The notes beneath the pieces are model-generated. The model made no database searches, was not told where the DNA came from, and saw only the letters and a list, made by a program, of their open reading frames with translations. Below, piece after piece: positions 21,866 to 28,579 of a DNA stretch of 29,596 bases. How positions within the stretch are numbered: position 1 is the first letter of the stretch; every line of letters starts with the position of its first letter. This DNA is from Nemertoderma westbladi (taxonomy: Eukaryota; Xenacoelomorpha; Nemertodermatida; Nemertodermatidae). A program made the translations under genes and the position numbers. The stretch spans positions 1 through 29,596 of the forward strand of contig JAUCBJ010000615.1 of assembly GCA_032718475.1 (NCBI GenBank). Reading direction: 5' to 3'.

Positions 21866-21952
21866 GCCACGTTACTGGTTGGGGTGATGACATTGACGAA
21901 GTATTTAAGAGGAAGAACAATACCGTTAATAATGACGATAATGCACCTTGTG
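21866..21952 (+). CDS. Putative exon 3 of the LDLa protein gene
   Basis: The 87-bp open segment lies between acceptor TTTATTTTTAG (ending 21865) and a perfect donor GTAAGT (21953-21958). It is phase 1 at both ends, matching the LDLa exon. It encodes 28 residues, beginning HVTGWGDDIDEVFKRKNN and ending in NAPC plus the first base of a Gly codon if the next exon starts suitably. NNT is a potential N-glycosylation site. The acidic, Asn-rich sequence followed by a single cysteine looks like a linker. APC(G) is reminiscent of the light-chain cysteine before a protease domain, but no protease exon is visible downstream in the window. An alternative acceptor at 21840 gives the wrong phase. Confidence 0.5.
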
Positions 21953-22074
21953 GTAAGTCTGAAGATTAATTTTGTATCGAATAACATTATTATATATATT
22001 CAATATTCATTGTGTTATGTATGTTGTGGAATATACACACCATGTCCTGGAATATAATGTCGTTATTCGCCCGA

Positions 22075-22102
22075 CCCCCCCCCCCCCCCCCAAAAAAAAA
22101 AA
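22075..22102. repeat. C tract followed by A tract
   Basis: A run of about 16 C followed directly by about 11 A, a low-complexity spot likely to be length-variable. Confidence 0.8.
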
Positions 22103-22384
22103 ACTTTTGTTACTTGAATTTTCACCCCTCGACCCTCTCCTCCCCTCAAGGGTATTAAGTCAACCCTTTTTTATCTCAATATATTTCACTTAAATTATTG
22201 AATTAACCGTGACAATTCAATTTCAATACATCTACTTCGGGTAAATAAGGGTGGTAAACGCTACGCCTACACTTACATCTACACCTACTTGTAGGCAGGT
22301 TAGTAAAGAAGCAGGTTACAGAGGCGAGTTGAAATGAACCAAAACAATAAACTAGAGATTGGAAACATAATTTAATTCAGAATC

Positions 22385-22512
22385 ATCAATCCGTTGGTAT
22401 CTAGTGTTTTCATAGTGTTTTCGTTAGTAGCTAGTGTTTTCGTTGGTAGCTAGTGCTTTCATAGTGTTTTCTTTAGTAGCTAGTATTTTAGTGGGTAGCT
22501 AGTATTTTTACA
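22385..22512. repeat. Short minisatellite with GTAGCTAGTRTTTT units
   Basis: Five or six imperfect units of about 20 bp containing GGTAGCTAGTGTTTTC, alternating with CATAGTGTTTTC inserts. A related unit reappears at 22590 (CTAGCTAGTATTTTCG). Confidence 0.75.
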
Positions 22513-22634
22513 AAACATTATATAGCCTTAAAAACTTTTAGTCATTTCTACTGTAAATCTATGTTTATTTAAGTTTCTATAGTAAGCCTTCTAGCTAGTA
22601 TTTTCGTCGGATTTTATAGCTAATTTTACTTACT

Positions 22635-23300
22635 GGTACTACTACTACTACTAGGATCGGCATGCTGCATTGCAGCTGCATTTTTAAGAATGCTGTGCCG
22701 GCTTGTCGACAAAATTGCACCGCCACAACTCCCTATCACCCATGACATTTGCTAGATCATCCGCATCTTTAAGGCCAGTGTCCTTTAAGATGCGTCTCAA
22801 GAAAGTCATGGGCTGTCCACCATGCTTATTCACTCCATGAGGCTGCCAAAGTACAATATTATGCACTGGCTGGTCCTCACGGCGAAAGCAATGTCCTGCA
22901 AAGCGGAGGCGATTTTGTTCTAGTGTCAAGCTTGGGGGAACCAATGAGACACCTCCAATGTTATTTAGTGTCTGGTTGGAGATGTGTGCATTGTACTTGA
23001 CACAATGAACCCGGCGTAGCATTCTTGTGAATGTGCCATCCAGAGATTTGGTGTCCTCAGCAGTTAGAGCCCAGCATGGACTCCCATAGAGGAGTACCGG
23101 AACTACTGCTGCTCTAAATAATCGGACCTTAAGTTTCCGATTAATTCTCGGTGACTTCCAAATCCTTGAAAGCCTATTCAAGGCTGCCCATGCCTTTTCC
23201 TTACGTATTCGAAGGTCCTCACCTAACTTCCGGATCCATGATCCCAGGTAACAGAAGTCGTCCACATGCTCAAGCATACCATCCTTGGTCCCATAGGTTC
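22635..23300 (-). pseudogene. RTE-like LINE 3' fragment (RT C-terminal region), copy A
   Basis: The minus strand keeps a 197-residue open frame (23277-22684) from MLEHVDDFCYLGSWI to a stop. It has the typical C-terminal RT segments FCYLGSWI, KAWAALNRLSRIWKS, LLYGSPCWALT, LRRVHCVKYNAHIS and RLRFAGHCFRRED. The catalytic RT motifs lie upstream and are missing, so this is a 5'-truncated insertion. After the stop comes a short GC-rich 3' end (GCAGCTGCAATGCAGCATGC) and a TAG trinucleotide tail at 22637-22654. Assignment to an RTE-like clade rests on motif style only. Confidence 0.8.
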
Positions 23301-23323
23301 AACATACTCACTGGTAAATGCAG

Positions 23324-23552
23324 ATGGGGGGGGGGGGGGGGGGGGGGGGCTGGACGCAATAAAAATTAATCCCTATCCAGGGGAAATTGGACGCAAATAA
23401 CAGATGATTAAACTCAAAAATAAAAGGTTTAAATAACGTGCCACTCTAACCTGCTCCTTTCCCTAAATTGAGAATTTAACATTGAGGCGGGATATTAATT
23501 CACCAAGGCGGTATTTACGTCCAGTTACCACCCCCCCCCCCCCCCCCCCCTG
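23324..23552. repeat. Inverted G/C-tract repeats forming a long hairpin
   Basis: A G run of about 23 bases (about 23326-23349) followed by CTGGACGCAAT faces, ~180 bp later, TTACGTCCAGTTACCA followed by a C run of about 22 (about 23531-23552). The two sides are inverted copies of the same poly-C repeat family seen at 16442. The G and C runs could pair in a single-stranded state, or the G run could form a quadruplex. Confidence 0.75.
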
Positions 23553-23572
23553 TCTCGGTAAATGAGTCGGCT
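23440..23572. repeat. Dispersed repeat ending in a 22-C tract, copy 2
   Basis: Colinear with 16442-16560: CACTCTAACCTGCTCCTTT, GAGAATTTAACATTGAGGCG, GGATATTAAT, then the C tract and GTAAATGA-type flank. Confidence 0.75.
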
Positions 23573-23574
23573 TT

Positions 23575-24195
23575 GCATTGTAGAATAGGGATGTCTGATA
23601 GTAGCAGTAAGTAGACCTAAATTCACAAAATTCAAGGAATTACTGTTCTGACTGATAATACAGATGACATGTGTACATCGCAGTAATCTTTAACAGTATA
23701 ACAACTGATAAGTTTAAGAACACTTTGATAAGTTTCCTTTGTTTCCGAAATTAGATTAAGTTAGCCGATAAGTTAATAATCGACAATTTTGTCGAAGAAA
23801 AATATTTTTTTTTATTTGGCACATACTCTGAAGCAATCTCATTTCGAATAAGAATATCCTATCGTATTCAATTGTATTCAGTAAATCTCCGAATCCTAGA
23901 CACGAATCGCAATTTTCTCCGAATTAGTATCAGTTTCTGAAACTCGACACAATTTTCAATTTTTGTATCTGATATTAATACAATGTTATCAATTTCATAG
24001 AAATTGCCACCTAAAAACTTTACTAATTAATAATTAATCTAAGTTAGTTAGAGAGTTATCCATTCATTCTATTTGATTATTGTTTGAAATGTTGTTGTGG
24101 TATTGAAATTTATTATATTATTATTTTCCTGTATAAATCCATCACCTATCACAAGTAGTACCGGTACTCATGCGAACAGAGTTCATTTAAAATAA
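23575..24195. other. AT-rich spacer downstream of the Ly6 gene
   Basis: No feature recognised apart from the likely polyadenylation region of the minus-strand gene at its right edge. Confidence 0.4.
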
Positions 24196-24198
24196 TTA

Positions 24199-24204
24199 TT
24201 TATT
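24199..24204 (-). promoter_or_regulatory. Possible polyadenylation signal AATAAA
   Basis: AATAAA on the minus strand overlaps the Ly6 stop codon (AACTAAATAAATAA). It would give a very short 3' UTR. Confidence 0.45.
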
Positions 24205-24374
24205 TAGTTGCAAAGGTCATCAGTGCAACAAATTATTTCGCAGTCACCATAGCTAACTTCCTTACATTTTTGTTCTTCTACTTTGTCGCAAAATAGTTGA
24301 ACATCTGTCACTACTTCATATAGTTCTACTTCTTGTATGCAGTGCATCATTGTTACATCATTCCAGTAAATAGT
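24204..24374 (-). CDS. Ly6/uPAR three-finger protein, exon 2 (C-terminal)
   Basis: The acceptor TATTCTTATTTCAG (minus strand) ends at 24375; the exon enters in phase 0 and runs 57 codons to TAA at 24206-24204. It encodes 56 residues, from TIYWNDVTMMHCIQEVELYE to CEIICCTDDLCN. The final CCxxDxCN followed at once by a stop is the diagnostic end of the Ly6/uPAR (three-finger) fold, where the last Asn is nearly invariant. Seven cysteines lie here and three in exon 1, ten in all, as expected for five disulfides. No hydrophobic tail follows CN, so there is no GPI signal and the protein is probably secreted. AATAAA (24204-24199) overlaps the stop codon and could serve in polyadenylation. Confidence 0.85.
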   Translation of the reverse strand, partial: TIYWNDVTMMHCIQEVELYEVVTDVQLFCDKVEEQKCKEVSYGDCEIICCTDDLCN

Positions 24375-24585
24375 CTGAAATAAGAATAATCATTTATTAT
24401 TTATATTTTAACACAAAATAATAAAGTTTAACACAAATGTTTATTTAGCTTATAGATTACGATAATTCCGACCTATTAAGTTAAAATTAATAGTAAATCA
24501 TTTTGATACATTTTTGTCTTCTCTCTGGCTGGAATTGGCAAGTTTAATTAAGGATAAAATATCAACCGCCCCTATTGGGGCTCGA

Positions 24586-24629
24586 ACTCGGTACCTAGGT
24601 TTCAAACTTCCGGTTATCATCAGCCGAGT
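24586..24629 (-). ncRNA. Type I hammerhead-like motif, family 2, left arm
   Basis: Mirror image of the motif at 24904-24947, identical in sequence but on the minus strand, which is the transcribed strand of the Ly6 gene. It would therefore be present in the Ly6 pre-mRNA intron, next to its complement from the other arm. The same stem II weakness applies. Confidence 0.65.
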
Positions 24630-24869
24630 GTGTGTCCTAAGACCACTGAGCTACCAGGGCGGTAGAAGATTTATTCACTTTGGAGTGGGCTATCATATAT
24701 AGGCCTTTTACAGTCACTCATAGGAAAGTACAACGTTATTCCCGTGCTCTGCCAGAAATGGCAACCATGCCTCAAAGAATAAGAGGCACGGGAATAACGT
24801 TGTACTTTCCTATGAGTGACTGTAAAAGGCCTATATATGATAGCCCACTCCAAAGTGAATAAATCTTCT

Positions 24870-24968
24870 ACCGCCCTGGTAGCTCAGTGGTCTTAGGACA
24901 CACACTCGGCTGATGATAACCGGAAGTTTGAAACCTAGGTACCGAGTTCGAGCCCCAATAGGGGCGGT
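24870..24968 (+). other. tRNA-like segment enclosing the family 2 hammerhead
   Basis: ACCGCCC (24870-24876) can pair with GGGCGGT (24962-24968) like an acceptor stem. An A-box-like TAGCTCAGTGG (24880-24890) and a B box AGTTCGAGCCC (24945-24955) are present. The middle, where an anticodon arm would be, is the hammerhead motif. At 99 nt with no proper T arm it is not a functional tRNA gene. It may provide an RNA polymerase III promoter and an outer extension of stem I. The mirror copy is at 24565-24663 on the minus strand. Confidence 0.7.
24904..24947 (+). ncRNA. Type I hammerhead-like motif, family 2, right arm
   Basis: In order: stem I strand ACTCGG (24904-24909), core CTGATGA (24910-24916), stem II TAAC-CGGAA-GTTT (24917-24929), GAAA (24930-24933), CCTAGG (24934-24939), TA (24940-24941) and stem I partner CCGAGT (24942-24947). 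Stem I is six perfect pairs. Stem III is the self-complementary ACCTAGGT. The predicted cut follows A 24941. The weak point is stem II: its core-proximal position is U-U instead of the usual G-C, leaving three pairs (AAC/GTT), which may lower activity. Confidence 0.65.
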
Positions 24969-25121
24969 TGATATTTTTCACTATGGAGAGCATTATCATA
25001 ATGTACTATAACATTTATTTAATCTTAATTAATGGCACGGCTACACCGAGCCTTACTCCTTCTTTGTGGCAACTACATGTGTACCGCTTACATGTTAAAA
25101 ACATGCACTGTGACAACATAC

Positions 25122-25247
25122 CAAACAAAACTCGCAATCTTCTTTAACTTCGGTACCCGGTCCCCCATCTCCAGTTAGAAATCCGTCGTTGCACCTTAAA
25201 CTGAATCCAACTACTACAAATGTTGCAAATACCAATAGTTTCAACAT
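25122..25247 (-). CDS. Ly6/uPAR three-finger protein, exon 1 (signal peptide, N-terminal)
   Basis: The 42 codons start at ATG 25247: MLKLLVFATFVVVGFSLRCN is a textbook signal peptide (cleavage near GFS|LRC) leading directly into the first cysteine, as in Ly6 proteins. Two more cysteines follow in EDCEFCL. The donor GTATGT (25121-25116) leaves phase 0, matching the exon 2 acceptor, and the intron is 747 bp. The joined product is 98 residues with ten cysteines, the size of a small secreted Ly6/toxin-fold or SLURP-like regulator. Partner and tissue are unknown. Reading through the donor hits a stop after nine codons, so splicing is needed for the full fold. The intron contains the 192-bp palindrome with two hammerhead motifs. 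Confidence 0.8.
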
Positions 25248-25620
25248 TTTGACAGAAACGTTATGTGTATCCAAACAATATTTAAAAACAATACAATTTG
25301 TAAGAGCTAGTCAAAATAGTGGGAAAAATCTAAGTTTTCAAATGAATCCTATTTGAATCAGAATTTAACGCTTTCTCACAATATTGCACAATAATCTATT
25401 TTAATCGCCGTTTTATAATTTACGATTAGGCCTACTATTAAAAACATAGAAATATTTTATATTTATAATTATATCTGGATTAAATTTTGTTTTTATTGTA
25501 CTTTATTCAAGTTAACCATTCCATTTGCCCTGCGTGGTGGAAGTTAATTAATATATTAATTAAGGTGGAGCCACAACCAAGGCGGATGCGTCGAAATTAT
25601 AAAATAGTTCATATGGGATC
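25248..25620. other. Upstream region of the Ly6 gene
   Basis: AT-rich flank upstream of the minus-strand Ly6 start. A TTTTTAAATATTG element lies about 30-40 bases upstream of the ATG, too close for a normal TATA box unless the 5' UTR is tiny. I cannot assign a promoter. Confidence 0.3.
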
Positions 25621-25629
25621 CTATAAGAG

Positions 25630-25790
25630 CTGCTACTATGTAGTTACTAGTAGTAACTATGGTTACTATGTGGTAATGGTAACTATGGTTACTATGTGGT
25701 AATGGTAACTATGGTTACTATGTGGTAACTATGGTTACTATGCAGTAACTATGGGTACTATGCAGTAACTATGGTTACTATGTAGTTCTT
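25630..25790. repeat. GGTTACTATGTGGTAACTAT minisatellite
   Basis: Tandem units of about 20-27 bp with the self-complementary pair GGTTAC / GTAACC-like halves. Variants are TGTGGTAATGGTAAC and TGCAGTAAC. The array is about 150 bp. Confidence 0.85.
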
Positions 25791-25794
25791 TTTC

Positions 25795-25905
25795 CAATTA
25801 CTAACGCGTCCACCTAAAGCGTGACGTGTCCACATGATGAACCAGCGTGACGGACTCACGTGACGCGTCTGAGTCGGGTGGGGCTTCACCTATACCTAAT
25901 TGTGG
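25795..25905. other. GC-richer segment with ACGCGTC and CACGTGAC motifs
   Basis: A locally GC-rich patch containing AACGCGTCCACC, AGCGTGACGTGTCC, AGCGTGACGGACTCACGTGA and ACGCGTCTGAG. The motifs are partly inverted relative to each other. It lies about 600 bp upstream of the minus-strand Ly6 gene. It could be regulatory or a repeat relic; neither is shown. Confidence 0.3.
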
Positions 25906-26097
25906 GGGAAAGTGAGGGATATATTATTGGTCTTTATATTCTGGCGGAATAAAAAGTCTGATAAAGTGTTGGTTAGAAAAGATCAGTATTTTCCATATAC
26001 TACTGTACTTTTAAAATGTCTAATGTGCAGTATGAAGGTCATTAAGTGAAGGAAATTAAGTATAGTCAGGCACTTATTAAATACCTGTAAAAGTACT

Positions 26098-26262
26098 AGT
26101 GTCAAGTATAATCATGCACACATCTCCAATCAGACACTGGCCTTGAAGTTTCGGATAATCTCGCGAAAGTCATGGTGAATTGGATAGGAAGTAGTGGCGG
26201 CGTAATTTTGTCGACAAGCCGGCATAGTATTCTTAATGCACGCTGCACTACAGCCCGCCTAT
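26098..26262 (+). pseudogene. RTE-like LINE 3' fragment with internal deletion
   Basis: This matches copy B in two blocks. GTCAAGTATAATCATGCACA through CAGACACT is joined directly to GGCCTTGAAG and the 3' end (TTTTGTCGACAAGCCGGCAT, then ATTCTTAATGCACGCTGCAC). About 190 bp of the intact element are missing between the blocks. GACACT occurs at both deletion edges in the intact copies, so it is a microhomology junction. Confidence 0.75.
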
Positions 26263-26336
26263 TATGGATTACATGGTGGTGGCTCAATCTTTTGGTTAAG
26301 ACAGAATAGCATCTCAATGGGTCTTAGTAAATTATT

Positions 26337-26668
26337 TAAGTCCCACTTTGGCACAGTGGGTAAATCCGTAACCTTGAGTTCACATCTGTCCAGAGATCTT
26401 GGGTTCGATCCCTGCTTGGGGATCATGAGTTACCGTTTCTGCTAGAATGCTTTAAAGGGTCTAGGCAGAGGGCGTTTCTGCCATGGAAATCATCCTCAAA
26501 TGGTTGATGAATTAGTACCAGTTTCCTCATGGTGGTATACTGTAGTTCTGGTGGGACTACAATGGAAATAAGTCGTGAGACTTTGTGCATGCAACTTGGA
26601 CTTTTAAGGCTTAGACTTAAGGCTTTAAGGCTTTAAGACTTAAAACTTTATACTTTTACTTTACTTTT
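26337..26668 (+). mobile_element. tRNA-derived SINE, diverged copy
   Basis: The head has CACTTTGGCACAGTGGGTAA and the B box GGGTTCGATCCC. The body shares GAATGCTTTAAAGGG, AATTAGTACCAGTTTCCTC, GGGACTACAATGGAAATAAG and TCGTGAGACTT with the 17311 SINE. A CTTAAGGCTTTAAGG expansion precedes the TTTTACTTTACTTTTTAG tail. It is the most diverged of the three copies. Confidence 0.8.
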
Positions 26669-26669
26669 T

Positions 26670-27500
26670 AGTATAGGCCTACAAGTGCATTTTTATGTTG
26701 GACTACAGCTTTAATCAACATACACTAGATAATCAGACAATCTAAAACAGTTACTGGTAGGCAACAGTGCACACAGTCCGGTAGTGTTAACGGAATGACG
26801 AAAACTCGTCCAGTCGTCAAGCTGATAATGTCTTGAAATATAAACTGAACATAATCACGAACCTGACACGTATCGGCTAACCTAAACATGGCAATTCGAC
26901 GTACAATAACCTAAATGCTGGTAAATTATTCACCACTATGGTTTCGTGTGATATAAATCACTTTATTTGCCTTAATTTAACAGAAGAAAGCAAAATTATT
27001 TGTTAATAAGTAGTTATACAGTATCTCAACTTTTTTCGTATTCGAAAATTTAGAGAAGCTTTCCTGTAAAAAAAATATTTTCACAAAATGTAGCAGACAC
27101 GTGTGAGTGTATTTTTCGAGTAAACCGTTATGTATATACAGTATACTGCACGGGCAATAAAAACTATAATGGTGAACGATTGATTTGAATGTGCAGTATA
27201 TACAACCATATGAGCTAAACGACTGAGAACACCTGTGAGTCTATGAGTGTACTGAGCGCACTATAACTGAATGTACTGTATTTCTGTAGGAAACTGAGGG
27301 AGTTCCATTTTAATAATCGTAAATTATAATCGCAGGTTGCAATCTCTGTGACTTTGTGCAAATCTGTAGCAACAAACATAGAGTAACGACAATAGAGTGC
27401 TTACCGATCAATATATTGGTATTTACAATAATTATGCTCTAATATTTATGCCAGTTTTTACAACGACTTATTGTAGGTATGGAGCCATCCATTTCAGCAT
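26670..27500. other. Spacer between SINE and LINE fragment, no gene seen
   Basis: AT-rich DNA. A short cysteine-rich frame (27341-27410, CNLCDFVQICSNKH) is preceded by AATCGCAG but has a poor pyrimidine tract and no good donor, so I do not call it an exon. Confidence 0.4.
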
Positions 27501-27504
27501 GATT

Positions 27505-28238
27505 TTTATTAACTCCAAAAAAACCACAATTTTGACAGTTAACTTTGAAAGTCCTCAGCAAGTCTCTGACCGGATGAGCATAAACTCAAAGAATGGTATG
27601 CTTGTGCATGTGGACGACTTCTGTTACCTGGGATCATGGATCCGGAAGTCAGGTGAGGACCTTCGAATACGTAAGGGAAAGGCATGGGCAGCCTTGAATA
27701 GGCTTTCCAGGATTTGGAAGTCACCGAGAATTAATCGGAAACTTAAGGTCCGATTGTTTACAGCAGCAGAAGTTCCAGTACTCCTCTATGGGAGTCCATG
27801 CTGGGCTCTAACTGCTGAGGACACCAAATCTCTAGATGGCACATTCACAAGAATGCTACGCCGGGTTCACTGTGTCAAGTACAATGCACACATCTCCAAG
27901 CAGACACTATATAACATTGGAGGTGTCTCATTGGTTCCCCCAAGCTTGACACTAGAACAAAGTCGCCTCCGCTTTGCAGGACATTGCTTTCGCCGTGAGG
28001 ACCAGCCAGTGCATAATCTTGTGCTTTGGCAGCCTCATGGAGTGAATAAGCATGGTGGACAGCCCATGAGCTTTCTTGAGACGCATCTTAAAGGACACTG
28101 GCCTTGAAGATGCGGATGATCTAGCAAATGTCATGGGTGATTGGGAGTTGTGGCGGCGCGATTTTGTTGACAGGCCGGCAGAGCATTCTTGAAATGCAGC
28201 TGCAATGCAGCATGCCGATCCTAGTAGTAGTAGTAGTA
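27505..28238 (+). pseudogene. RTE-like LINE 3' fragment (RT C-terminal region), copy B
   Basis: Nearly identical to the minus-strand copy at 22635 but extending further upstream (INSKKTTILTVNFES before the FCYLGSWI motif), so it starts inside the RT palm or thumb border. The frame from 27397 reads through LLYGSPCWALT, LRRVHCVKYNAHIS and RLRFAGHCFRRED and then shifts after QPMS because of one extra base near 28069. The correct downstream frame continues to the 3' end, which carries GCAGCTGCAATGCAGCATGC and a TAG tail at 28221-28238. It lacks the catalytic RT motifs and is not functional. Confidence 0.8.
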
Positions 28239-28507
28239 ATGGGTAACATTACAAATTATCTTTGGGTCTAGTGTGAAGGCCATCAGCTGAGTGAAATATT
28301 AAACACACAGTAATGGTAGTCTATGGAGAAATTCAACTTTACCAGAGAGTGGTAGGACCTAAACACACAGTATGGGTAAACTAAGTACACTAATATTGGC
28401 AACCTCATAGATTTTTACTAAGCATGTATAGAAATCCATTACATAAGCCATTATTCATTGTGAACAGCTGTCAATGAATGTCTAAATACATTTAATTTCG
28501 CGACAAA

Positions 28508-28578
28508 AAAATTCACAAAAATGATACGCCGGGTTCACTGTGTCAAGTACAATGCACACAACACCAACTAGACACTAC
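28508..28578 (+). pseudogene. ~70-bp relic of the same RTE-like LINE
   Basis: TTCACAAAAATGATACGCC, GGGTTCACTGTGTCAAGTAC and AATGCACACAACACC match copy B at 27844-27905 and stop at AGACACT, the same point where the 26098 fragment is broken. Confidence 0.7.
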
Positions 28579-28579
28579 T

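Larger units (their letters stand above)
24556..24977. mobile_element. Perfect 192-bp inverted repeat made of two hammerhead family 2 copies
   Basis: Arms 24556-24747 and 24786-24977 are identical in reverse complement over all 192 bp by eye, with a 38-bp spacer. Each arm, read outward from the centre, has GCACGGGAATAACGTTGTAC, CTATGAGTGACTGTAAAAGG, a tRNA-like segment with A box, hammerhead motif and B box, and TTGATATTTT at the rim. The right unit continues beyond the arm (CACTATGGAGAGCATTATCA) as in the copy at 21345; the left unit does not. Perfect identity implies a very recent origin, gene conversion or an assembly artefact. The whole structure lies in the Ly6 intron. Confidence 0.9.

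Noticed and set aside
21866-21952. A trypsin-like protease exon because of VTGWG
   Set aside because: The motif alone is not enough: the surrounding cysteine and active-site segments are missing, and the rest of the exon is an Asn- and Asp-rich linker.
24870-24968. A functional tRNA-Ile gene, suggested by the acceptor-like stem and CTGAT-AA loop
   Set aside because: It is too long, lacks a proper T stem, has a three-base interruption in the anticodon loop, and is repeated in family copies. The hammerhead pairing explains the middle better.
26800-26860. CTGATAATGTCTTGAAA as a hammerhead
   Set aside because: The core reads CTGATAA rather than CTGATGA, and no stem I or III pairing is present.
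27341-27410. A cysteine-rich exon (CNLCDFVQICSNKH)
   Set aside because: The acceptor has a weak pyrimidine tract and no good donor follows. The frame runs straight into LINE-flanking sequence.
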